Part shown: positions 49,961 through 60,377 of the stretch, in pieces
How the letters are laid out: the number at the start of each line of letters is the position of its first letter
Numbering within the stretch: position 1 is the stretch's first letter
DNA from: Cristatella mucedo
Lineage: Eukaryota; Bryozoa; Phylactolaemata; Cristatellidae
Direction of reading: 5' to 3'
DNA length: 64,000 nucleotides
NCBI GenBank assembly: GCA_009760855.2
Contig: WPIO01000032.1
Span: forward strand, 591,001 to 655,000
Notes under the pieces: model-generated
Databases searched by the model: none
What the model was told of the DNA's origin: nothing
The model's input: the letters and a program-made list of their open reading frames with translations, nothing else
Translations under genes and position numbers: made by a program

Positions 49961-50905
49961 CTTTGGTCAGCTACTTTAGCAGGTTAGCCGATTATCTGTA
50001 ACTTGCTTTTTTGACGATTTCAATTGCAGAAACGCAATACACCTACTATCAATGCATAACCAGGGACTCAATGAAAACGCAATGTCACGGACGGACTAAG
50101 GTCTAACTAACTAACGGACCAACTGTTTAACATGGGTTATTGTGGCAACTCCAATGGAGATGGTAGTAAAGGCGTATGAAGGGATCCACTCAAACTGGGA
50201 TTATGGTTATGACCTTTCAAAGATCTACACGATAGCAATCGATAGATCTATCAGCTTGCAGTGCAGAGGGGCAGTGGGTGCTTCGCGACAACTTTGCAAT
50301 TAATTGCACCGGAAGAGTCGGAAAGCAACACAATCGTATCAAGGAAGAAGCTCTGCTGGACGGTTCCAGCTCCCATAATTCCTGTACGGGAGAAGCGCAG
50401 CTATTCTTAAACGGCGTTTCTGCTCAGGAGCACTGTTTCCTCGATCCAGTTCCACGTCACGCACTTCTGGCCAAAGAATAGATTCTCTGCTTGTGGAGGA
50501 TTGTGTACCCTCTGGATGAAGCGCTGCTATTCGTATACCCTGCTTGTATTCAGGGCGACTGCTTCGTAGATCCAGTCCTGGGCGATGCACTGTCGGCCGC
50601 CGTCTAGGCTCTTGACTTGCGGCTGGTTTTCTACCTACTGCTCTGCTCTGCTCATCTCAAGCGGCTTTTTCTATGCACGCCCCCCTCCTGGCAGCCATTC
50701 GTCAGCTCGTAGGCAATCGTTACCCTATAGAAATGCAATTTTTTGAAGGCCTTCTCAGTCAATGTGTGTTGTTTTTAGCTCAGCATGAGGGGGATAATTT
50801 GATCCATTCTCTTGTCATCTAAAATGCAATCCCATGAGCATTCCGACGTTCGTATCTAGCATTGGCTGCTTTCCGTCGTTCGGAAGTGGAGCCTCCTCGG
50901 CTGTC
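49961..50905. repeat. Near-identical end of duplication, copy A
   Basis: This 945-bp tract differs from 59432-60377 at only four substitutions and one T in a homopolymer, as far as I can count by eye. A 67-codon frame (50278-50481) is kept in both copies but has no recognisable domain, so I do not call it a gene. Confidence 0.9.
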
Positions 50906-51854
50906 ATGCGGCCGATCGCAACTAAAGCCGAGAACTAGCTGCAAAATGATACCACGAATTCCTTCATCACATGGCTTAATGAAATTCCCAGAAAAGCTAG
51001 AAGCCCATCCATTTCTAACGGCATTAGCTTAATCATAATGGTTTGTCCTAGATTGTGTCAAAGTTCCCAAAAACCGAAAACAATATTGACTCTGATCAGC
51101 TCATATGCATTCTGTTCAACCTGGCTAAAGTGCTGAGAAGATGGTTTAGTTCTCTTTTGATGGTGAATACCGTCAGCTTTCTTAGAAGATTCGTTCATTA
51201 ATTATGTAATTATGTACGGTACATTTAAAAGTAAGATTTTGGAAATCCAATCTGAAGTTTAGAAAATTTCTACGGAAAAGGAATATAATTAAAAGGACAC
51301 ATCATGTAAAACCCAGAAGTTAACTGCGAGAACAATATTCCCAACAAAGTTTACTAATCCTTACTTCGTTTATGGCTTTTGTCCAAACTTGCTGAACCTT
51401 CCTGCATTGAGGTACATTTCTAAAGCTTGTTAACATGCTGAGTTACGCTCTTGTAAATTTTCGACAACTTTATTTGAACTGTTCCTTTGTGTCCTACAAA
51501 TTTTACGACTCGTCCAGTATTGCTGTGATGACGTGAAATTTCAATAGTAAGTTCAGCAGTTTACTTGTGCACAACTTTAGTAGCTCCTTTCTTATATATA
51601 CGGCTTAGCTTTTGCTATAACTTTCATCAAATGTCCTTGAACTTTATATTTAGCAACGTATGATGCATGCACAGGTTTATAAATGAGCACTCGATGAGTG
51701 CCAACCTTCAGTGCGTGATAGACCTCAAGTTCTTAGTCACAAATCGGCTGATAAGCGATCATTGATTCTCTAAACCTAATTTGTATTCTGCTCTTACTGG
51801 AGCTGAAACGGCTGTCAAATCGTCGAGGGTTGTTTTTTGGACAGTGTGGGGTTC
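50906..51854. other. No gene recognised, AT-rich
   Basis: Composition changes at once from the GC-richer duplicated block to AT-rich unique sequence. Confidence 0.5.
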
Positions 51855-52978
51855 ATAATAATAATAATATTAATAATGTACTTGATAAAGTGCCCTCAGA
51901 GAACTTAATCTCTTTCTAGGCGCTTAACATTTGCTGCAAAGGGAAATGCAATTAAATGGTAAGTAAGATCATGCTTGAAAAACAAAAAAAATTAATAACA
52001 TGGTTAGGGGTGACATGCACAGGGTCAGCACGCATAAGCACATCAAGGAAGAATCACAGGGACCCACTAAATGCTGCCCTAAATAGGTGTGCTTTTAGTT
52101 TCCTTTTATATGTGGTCAGGTCAGGGGATGTTCTGACGCGGGTCGGGAGGGAGTTCCAGGCTTTGGGAGCATACGAACTAAATGCACGGTCTCCAAAAGA
52201 TTTAAGGTTTGTACGAGGTATTTCTAGACTGTTGGATTCCGAAAAGCGGGTGGTACGATGCTTGGCCTGATGGGGGATAATGTCGGAGAGATAGGCTGGA
52301 GCGATAGAATGAAGGGACCTAAAAGTGAGCGACAAAAACTTGAAGTCAATCCGTTGCTTGACTGGTAGCCAGTGCAGGTCGGCGAGAAGTGGAGTAATGT
52401 GGCAACTGTGACGCTCACGACAGACAAGCCTAGCTGCCGAGTTTTGCACCAGCTGCAATCGCCTGATCGCACATGCTGGTAGGCCAGTAAGCAGTGAGTT
52501 GCAGAAGTCGAGACGAGATGTCACGAATGCACGGACTATTTTAGACGCGGTATCCTTATCTAAACAAGCCCGAATTTTAGCAATATCATAAAGCTGTAAA
52601 TAGGCAGCTTTGACAGTGGAGCTGATATGGTCGTCTCACGAGAGGTCGCTTTGGAATATGACACCTAGATTTGGAGCTGATTCGACAGGAGATATGCTGG
52701 CAGAGCCAATTTTGAGCGTCAGCCTTTCCAATTTGTTAATCATACTGGGTTTGCCCATAACTAGTAAGTTAGTTTTTTCATCGTTTAGTTTTAGAAAATT
52801 TGCTGCCATCCATGTGCAGATGTCATCAATGCATGCAGCAAGTGAGTTTAGAGAATTTGAGGTGCTCGAAGGCGGGGAGGGATCGAAGCAAAGGCACAAC
52901 TGAGTGTCATCCGCATAGAAGTGAAAGCCTAGATTGTGCATGGCAATCACATCAGCAAGAGGCAGAGTATAAACCGTC
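51855..52978 (-). mobile_element. L2/CR1-type LINE, 5' truncated
   Basis: It runs from an AAT-repeat 3' tail (51855-51877) and hairpin through the C-terminal domain (52054-52524, open for 156 codons) to a point 5' of motif C near YTLPL at 52978. Motif C reads FYADDTQL, the classical form, and the frame 52636-52950 is open for 104 codons. It is the best-preserved copy in the window at protein level, apart from its missing first two thirds. Confidence 0.9.
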
Positions 52979-53960
52979 CATCCTTCGGTGAGGCCAAATG
53001 ACGGGTCCGGCTAGCGGCAACCAAAGTGGCACCTGTCCATTCCCCCATTACTTCTTTCTGGAAAACCTATTGTGCCGTTTGATTGACTAGCAGACTTTTC
53101 TGGGAGGGCCGCGTAGTGTAGAAAACTTGTGTAGAAGCTTTCAGGGGTACGGAATTTCAAAGCGCTGCTTTATTTATAATCAAAATGTATAGTTTCTCCT
53201 AACTGAAATGCCTCCGCTTCGCTTCGATGGAGCTATAAAGGCTACTAGAGCTGCATGCATTCACGCAAACACGCCAGGGATCGGTTTCCTTGTGAGCTTT
53301 CGATGTTTAGAAAAAGCAATATATACTTTTTGAGTTGCAGCATAAGTAATTCTTATCATGTACGTAATTGCATGACTTTCTTTGCTTAGCTTTAGGCTAT
53401 CAAATTGTTCACTAAGAATTTCTGCTTAGACGAGCGTGCCAAGAGATCATTCAGAGTGACATTATTTAGCCTGTAGTTTCGTCCCCATTTCTCCCTTTCT
53501 ATCGGTTCAAAGCTAGTAATAATAGCATTTTGTCACCTTGGCTAAAGTACCTTTCCGAGCGTGTGTCGAAGTAAAGGCCGTGGCCAAATGACCAAATTGC
53601 CATCGAAATTCTGGATCTTTTTTCATTCCGAAATCTTGGCAACTCATCTTTTGATTACTTACCGTCCGAAATGGCTAATGTGAACGTTAATAAACTTAAA
53701 GGAGTGAAGCCTACATGCTTTCTGTCTACAGAGAACTTATTATGACGCCATGCGGCCTGAAAGACCGCACAATTAGCTGTCATAGAAACGCTGTGAAAAT
53801 GAATTTAAAGAATGAATATATTCCTTATTTGAAGAAATCTCTCCTCTCCTAGTAATACGACAACCAGATGTAAATCGAGCCCCTGAATCAGAATCCTGAC
53901 CCTCAATTTTATAACTAACGTATCTGCGAAAGTTTTTAACCCTTTTTTATGCGGTGAAGA
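52979..53960. other. No gene recognised
   Basis: No domain or named repeat is visible. Confidence 0.45.
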
Positions 53961-53964
53961 AGAA

Positions 53965-54110
53965 GTGATACGCTTCTTTGATATTTTCCGGATACCAAGA
54001 TATATTCGCAAAGACACTATATTAAAATCTTTTGGTGGACGAGCTGTCAGCTTTTCTGTGGCAAAAATTTGGAACTCACTTCAGTTAACGTTCGCTACCT
54101 TTGAGGACGT
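53965..54110 (+). mobile_element. LINE C-terminal fragment, diverged
   Basis: TILKSFGGRAVSFSVAKIWN with NSLQ following resembles the LKSFGDRAFSSYAPKAWNSL stretch of the main family, but the element is a different, older lineage. The frame is open for about 100 codons. Confidence 0.6.
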
Positions 54111-55040
54111 TGCACCTTTATTCGCTGCTACAAACGCATCAATTATGGTCCGCTTTTTCTTGCCTCCGTTGACCTATCTGCTTTACCTGTCTGTCTCTTT
54201 CCAGTGGCTTTCCTGTGTATATCTGGCCACGATTCAGTGTCTGTCCCCAGCAGTAAGTCTTAGCAACCAGTGGCCATGAGCGTCACCGAATACTCTTAGG
54301 TTTGCTGGCCTAAGCGTGGTACTTATTTGCGTTTGCATGCTTATTTCCGTGCATCTCATTAATTCTGGAGTGTAGATTTTTTTACAGTGAGTTGTAGAGC
54401 GCCGAAATTTAAAATAAGTAATCTCAGCTTGTCACAGGTCGCCTGCATTGGGACGCACGCCTGAGGTACGCTGAGTCATCAGCGATCGAAATAGCTTGTT
54501 GATTACAACTAAACGCAGTACTCTCAGTGTTATGCTGCCTACTGGCAAGCTACTGGAAAGCGAGCTAGCCAAGCACACAATGCTTCGGCCGCGGCACCCA
54601 AGGCGGCTGGGAGGGATTAATCGTACTGCCATCGCCCAGGCTTGGGCTCGCCTCTTCGGCCTCCTCGGCACGCTGCTCTATATGCGAGCACTCTATGAGT
54701 CGGTCAGCCCCGGTGGAAGGCAAGCGCAACGCCGTCGATAGAAATGACAGGCTCCGCTTGACTGCACCATTTTTGTATGTAAGCACACATTCCCCGCCTG
54801 CCCGGGCAACAATTTGCTCGCTCAAAGGCACGCGTCGGCGGCTGCCTCTCGTTGCGGCAGCTGAGCCGGAAGCGCCGCCTGCGAGCGCCGCCTGACGTGC
54901 CGCCTCTTTAGCTGAAGAGCTCTCTCGGCGTCGACTGAGCCATCGCCGGCGACTTTGCTCAGCTGCTCGGCTTCAGTCGTGCTCGCGGACGCTTCTTCGG
55001 TCGCGAGTACGCTGGCAGCTATCCGGTTCTTTGCAGGAAC
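54111..55040. other. No gene recognised; downstream of K6
   Basis: The stretch becomes GC-rich after 54560. I see no clear AATAAA on the minus strand within a few hundred bases after the K6 stop, so the 3' UTR of K6 is not delimited. Confidence 0.4.
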
Positions 55041-57715
55041 TCATGCGGCGGCAGCCGCCACCACTCCAGTCAGCTCTTTGCCGCTCTTGAACGCCTTTCC
55101 GACTGCACCAGCATCGTTTGCGGCCACCACCTTCTTCCCGCTGTCTTTGCCAATCGGAGCTTTGACAACAACGACCGGTGGTGTGGCGACACTTTTCTTG
55201 ACTGATTCCTTCAGGGCGCCACCTGAGCCTTTGCTGCTTGAAGCGTCGGCAGTCAACTTGGCTTTTTTTGATGTTTCCAATGTAACCTTATATTTCTTCG
55301 ACGGGCTAATCTCGCTGGCTACTTTGACATCCTTGACTACTTGGACGGGCGCTTTCAAGTCTTTGGAAACCACAACAGGTACTTTTACTTCCTTAACGAC
55401 TTCTACTGGTACTGTAATTTTCTTGACCATCTCAACCGGCACTTTGACTTCCCTCACTACTTCGACAGGAATCTTAACTTCCTTGATGACTTCGAAGGGA
55501 ACTTTAACCTCCTTGATGACTTCGACAGGAACCTTAACTTCCTTGATGACTTCGAAGGGAACTTTAACCTCCTTTATGACTTCAACGGGAACCTTAACTT
55601 CCTTGATGACTTCGAAGGGAACTTTTACCTCCTTGATAACTTCGAAGGGAACTTTTACCTCCTTGATGACTTCGACGGGAACCTTAACTTCCTTGATGAC
55701 TTCGTAGGGAACTTTTACCTCCTTGATGACTTCGACAGGAACCTTAACTTCCTTGATGACTTCGAAGGGAACCTTAACTTCCTTGATGACTTCGACAGGA
55801 ACCTTAACTTCCTTGATGACTTCGAAGGGAACCTTAACTTCCTTGATGACTTCGACAGGAACCTTAACTTCCTTGATGACTTCGTAGGGAACTTTTACCT
55901 CCTTGATGACTTCGACAGGAACCTTAACTTCCTTAATGACTTCGTAGGGAACTTTTACCTCCTTGATGACTTCGACAGGAACCTTAACTTCCTTGATGAC
56001 TTTGAAGGGAACTTTGACCTCCTTGATGACTTCGACAGGAACCTTAACTTCCTTGATGACTTCGTAGGGAACTTTTACCTCTTTGATGACTTCGACGGGA
56101 ACCTTCACTTCCTTGATGACTTCGAAGGGAACTTTGACCTCCTTGATGACTTCGACGGGAACCTTAACTTCCTTGATGACTTCGTAGGGAACTTTCACCT
56201 CCTTGATGACTTCTTTTATCACTTCAACCGGAATCCTCACCTCTTTTATTACCTCGACTGGCACCCGTATTTCTTTGATCACCTCGACGGGCACCTTAAC
56301 TTCTTTGATTACCTCCACTGGCACCTGCAATATAGAGCGATTTAAACTTTGGTATGAACATGCAGGAGCAACTAGCGACTGCTCACATCTAGACGACGAG
56401 AACAAGCAGCAATTGACAGATTCGCAACGATTTGAGCTACGCAAAAGTAAAATGAACTAATCTTTTTAAGCACGGACTAAGGGCGGGCTTCTGCGGAAAC
56501 TTCCCTACAGCAGCGATGCAACGTATGGAATTGAGGCTAGAGTTTAGTCGGCATTGTGGCTTCGTATGAAGCTGAGCTGTTGAATATTATTATTCGGGTG
56601 TCGATCTATAAATTTAGTTTCTGTATACTGCGAACCACGCTCACACGGCACAGGAGGCAGCCATTGCGTTAGAACCAGATGAATCTCGGTGGCTTTTTTA
56701 AAACAAAGGGAGAAACTATGCGGATTCTGACCCGCTTCGTTTCAGCCACTTTCCGCACGCGGTATAGGTGCGTGCTAGAACGCTTTGAAGCATTACATGG
56801 AGCAGTTTCATTCACCCCAAAGCCTCTCTGCCGTCGTCATCGGCTGCTGCAGTCGGTCAGCGATTGTCGCGAATGCCGCGGACATCGACACACTTGCAAA
56901 CTTAGGCAGCTTCGTCCCGCTAGTAGCTGAGCGCAGGATGCGAGATATCGCAGCTCGGGTTTTTTCACTCGTCTCCACCGTCGCAAAGGTCGGCGGTCAT
57001 TCAGTGACAGTTAATTGCGTCCGAGCTCGGCAGACCTAACGAACGTTCGCCGCCGTCGTAGAGAGTGGTCTCGGTCAGGCTTGGGTTGATAGATGCCGAT
57101 AATTTTTATTCGCCGATCCGCCCGTCTAGCCAGAAACGCGCCTATTGCATGCCCGCAAGCCCTTTTCGGCCGTCGAGCACTCGCACAGCTGCACCCCGGT
57201 TTGAGCAGCGGCCGCCGGGCGAGCTTTATTACCTTCACTTCTCTGACGACTTCCACCGGTATGCGGATGAGCTTCTCGACCTCGACTTTAACTTCTTTGA
57301 TTACTTCGACGGGTACTTTGACTTCCTTCACGACCTCTACCGGTACTTTAATTTCTTTAATGACCTCAACCGGCACCTTGACCTCTTTTATGACCTCGAC
57401 CGGCACCTTGACCTCTTTTATGACCTCGACCGGCACTTTGACTTCTTTTATAACTTCAACTGGAACTTCTTTTATCACCGGAAACGGTTCCCTGACGTAG
57501 ACGATCTTGGGCTCGTATTTGCCAAAGCAGTCGTTACTGTTGTAATTGTCAGCGAATCCGCTGTACAGACCAGCTGAGGCGGCGGACAGTTCGTCTGCTT
57601 GCTGTCTGACGTCCATGCCGAACATGTCGTCACCATAGAGCGAACCGGCAACTACAGAGCAGGAAAAGTAGGGCACGCGCTCGATAAGCGTCACGACACT
57701 AGTGCAGCGCTGCAT
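55041..57715 (-). CDS. K6: large KVP-repeat protein, two repeat exons
   Basis: The coding exons are 57715-57233 and 56324-55041, joined in phase 0 across a 908-bp intron (donor AAG|GTAATA, acceptor TATATTGCAG|GTG). The join continues the repeat exactly: REVK then VPVEVIKEVK. The product has about 588 residues. The N-terminal part has MFGMDVRQQADELSAA and NSNDCFGKYEPKIVYVREP, then some eight VPVEVIKEVK-type units. The second exon adds roughly 30 ten-residue units in which Val, Tyr and Phe alternate after Pro. It then changes to a Lys/Ala-rich tail ending GVVAAAAA. The array suggests a long amphipathic beta structure and a matrix, cuticle or adhesive role (inference). The start is uncertain: the ATG at 57715 lies 64 bp after a TATA-like GATATAG, but TTTTCCTGCTCTGTAG ending at 57652 looks like a phase-1 acceptor, so a separate signal-peptide exon as in K1 may exist upstream. 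K5 is its dead copy. Confidence 0.75.
55441..56220 (-). repeat. Coding tandem repeat, 30-bp unit with 60-bp higher order
   Basis: About 25 copies of a 30-bp unit encode VP(V/Y/F)EVIKEVK. Neighbouring units pair up into a 60-bp unit, with Val-type and Phe- or Tyr-type units alternating through most of the array. Units are very alike at silent sites, which points to recent homogenisation. Confidence 0.9.
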
Positions 57716-57778
57716 TGCCGCCAGCGCTCGCGAACTCGCACTTGGCCCCCAGTTAGGCTAGTTCGCCCGGCGCGTCTC

Positions 57779-57785
57779 TATATCG
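57779..57785 (-). promoter_or_regulatory. Possible TATA box of K6
   Basis: GATATAG on the minus strand lies 64 bp before the ATG at 57715 and is kept in copy A (near 47140). The octamer and inverted repeat of K1 and K2 are not found here. Confidence 0.35.
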
Positions 57786-57814
57786 AGGGTCGCTCGCTGC
57801 GGGCGAGCGCAGGC

Positions 57815-57890
57815 AATCGTTGGTGGGTGGGGCGATCGTTGGTGGGTGGGGCGATCGTTGGTGGGTGGGGCGATCGTTGGTGGGTGGGGC
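57815..57890 (+). repeat. 19-bp minisatellite, four units
   Basis: Four tandem copies of GATCGTTGGTGGGTGGGGC, the first with one change, lie about 100 bp upstream of the K6 start. The unit is G-rich on one strand. Confidence 0.95.
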
Positions 57891-58207
57891 GCGTGCAACA
57901 AGCCGAGCTAGCGTAGCCAGAGCCGGAGCGAGCAGCGCAGAGACCTATCAGGAGGCTGCCGAACGACCTGCCGCCATTCTGCAATCGGAGCAACGACGTC
58001 ATCGACGACACGCCCGACGCTGACTTTGGCGGCAAGACATGGGCCGTGCTCGTTAATGAATAATTCATGCTCCCGGTGTCAGGCGTCACCGTGCGGAGCT
58101 TGGTTTAACCAGTGACGAGAGAGAGAGAGAGACGGAGAGAGAGACAAACACACAAAGAGAGATAGAGCAAAGGACACAACCGCGACCGCACGTTCGGGCC
58201 CTCGCAG

Positions 58208-58377
58208 TAGCTATCCTTAAGTGCTAGCCATAAGGCAAGGTTGTCGTACTTCAGAGCCTAGGCCGTAAGTTCGTACAAGGCAGCGCCCAAACCGCCATTG
58301 ACCACTGCATTCTGCCACGATAGCCGCTAAGGCTCTTCAGCCGCCGCCCTAAGAAGCTGCTAGGTCGGCAAATTTTC
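58208..58377 (+). mobile_element. tRNA-derived SINE, family 2 (duplicated with block B)
   Basis: It is the counterpart of the copy at 48041-48210, at the same place within the duplicated block. Confidence 0.6.
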
Positions 58378-59431
58378 ACTTTAATTCACATTCCGATGCT
58401 CTCTTCCAGCGGTCGGAAGCCACGTTGCGGGCTTGGAGCAAGGACACGCTGACTGCACTGCACCACGCTCTTCGGCTATACTGATTTGTGGCTATACCAA
58501 TTAACCTAGCGAAACTACACGTTTGTCTGAGGATTGAAGCTGACCTTAACAGGATTGAATTAGCATAACCACTTTCTATTTAATCCTGAATCCCAGAGCA
58601 CTGCGATTAGTAATGTGCACGTTTATAACTACCAATTCTGTGCTAAACTGAAACCATTCTGCATGCTGTGGACAGGGAACAAAAAGTGTAGTTATTTCAC
58701 GACTCATGCGGGTCCGGGGTAAAAAGGAACCCCCTCCCCAATTACTCCCCTGCCGCAACTTTGGCGATCGGTAATTGGCTGAACTTGTGTTGGGCTTTGA
58801 ACGGTGGTAGGAAATAAAGTAGTGTATATACGCCTCCGTTTGCAATATGCATTACATCTGCGTATTTATAAATATACACCACTATGCCTTCTTGTGTATT
58901 TAAGATTTCAAACGCTGAGATGGTTTGCATACTTTACGCCCGTCGCAAAATGCATAAATGTCGCTTTGACAATTCTGGGGAGATGCAGAGCTCAAAGGAC
59001 TATTAACTTCACCATACCATAACTACCCAGAATCCAAATACGATCAATAATTCATTTTTTCTTTGCAAGGTGGATCTGAGTGTGGACTGAACTAACTGGT
59101 GAGCACGCCTCACTTAGTAAGCCCCTCCGTAAGGTATCCCGAGCAGATTCCATTTATTCGCATCTATCGTTTACCAGAGGCAAGCTCAGCGTGACTTCCC
59201 GTCGGTCATGAGCAGCTCTGCTTGGCACCTCTCTCTCTTTCTAGCAGCTTTCCCGGTAGGCTGACTCAGCTGTTCCAAGTGGGTGCACCAGAAGCATTTC
59301 GGAAGCGTTCCAGCGGTAAACGGAAAGGGAGAGCTACAGCTGCTGGCCTGCCTTCGTTTGAACCGCCCCCTTAAGGGTCATAGTCTGTTATGGCTCTAGT
59401 ATATCTGCATTTAATTTGGACTCTGGAAGCA

Positions 59432-60377
59432 CTTTGGTCAGCTACTTTAGCAGGTTAGCCGATTATCTGTAACTTGCTTGTTTGACGATTTCAATTGCAG
59501 AAACGCAATACACCTACTATCAATGCATAACCAGGGACTCAATGAAAACGCAATGTCACGGACGGACTAAGGTCTAACTAACTAACGGACCAACTGTTTA
59601 ACATGGGTTATTGTGGCAACTCCAATGGAGATGGTAGTAAAGGCGTATGAAGGGATCCACTCAAACTGGGATTATGGTTATGACCTTTCAAAGATCTACA
59701 CGATAGCAATCGATAGATCTATCAGCTTGCAGTGCAGAGGGGCAGTGGGTGCTTCGCGACAACTTTGCAATTAATTGCACCGGAAGAGTCGGAAAGCAAC
59801 ACAATCGTATCAAGGAAGAAGCTCTGCTGGACGGTTCCAGCTCCCATAATTCCTGTACGGGAGAAGCACAGCTATTCTTAAACGGCGTTTCTGCTCAGGA
59901 GCACTGTTTCCTCGATCCAGTTCCACGTCACGCACTTCTGGCCAAAGAATAGATTCTCTGCTTGTGGAGGATTGTGTACCCTCTGGATGAAGCGCTGCTA
60001 TTCGTATACCCTGCTTGTATTCAGGGCGACTGCTTCGTAGATCCAGTCCTGGGCGATGCACTGTCGGCCGCCGTCTAGGCTCTTGACTTGCGGCTGGTTT
60101 TCTACCTACTGCTCTGCTCTGCTCATCTCAAGCGGCTTTTTTCTATGCACGCCCCCCTCCTGGCAGCCATTCGTCAGCTCGTAGGCAATCGTTACCCTAT
60201 GGAAATGCAATTTTTTGAAGGCCTTCTCAGTCAATGTGTGTTGTTTTTAGCTCAGCATGAGGGGGATAATTTGATCCATTCTCTTGTCATCTAAAATGCA
60301 ATTCCATGAGCATTCCGACGTTCGTATCTAGCATTGGCTGCTTTCCGTCGTTCGGAAGTGGAGCCTCCTCGGCTGTC
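59432..60377. repeat. Near-identical end of duplication, copy B
   Basis: It is the counterpart of 49961-50905. Homology stops abruptly at the CTGTC at 60373-60377, after which the two loci are unrelated. Confidence 0.9.

Larger units (their letters stand above)
46771..50905. repeat. Segmental duplication, left copy (A)
   Basis: This block is collinear with 57409-60377. It contains the pseudogene K5, its former promoter region, a large GACA repeat, a family 2 SINE and about 2 kb of unrecognised sequence. Compared with copy B it has an extra stretch at about 48308-49000. Identity is moderate in the first two thirds and nearly complete over the last 945 bp. Confidence 0.9.
57409..60377. repeat. 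Segmental duplication, right copy (B)
   Basis: It is collinear with 46771-50905 and begins inside the first repeat exon of K6. It holds the K6 5' end, the 19-bp minisatellite, a short GA repeat (about 58118-58170), a family 2 SINE and unrecognised sequence. Confidence 0.9.

Noticed and set aside
50278-50481. 67-codon frame identical in both duplicated blocks (with 59749-59952)
   Set aside because: It lies in the near-identical tract where everything is conserved; there is no domain and no ATG start.
55341-56345. Plus-strand open frame of 334 codons rich in NFLDDF
   Set aside because: It is the antisense shadow of the K6 repeat exon. The 30-bp unit keeps several frames open at once, and the minus strand has the splice sites and the family repeat.
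57778-58089. Minus-strand frame with a hydrophobic LLIGLCAA stretch as a possible first exon of K6
   Set aside because: No donor in the right phase follows it, the reading runs into the minisatellite, and block A has stops in the matching frame.
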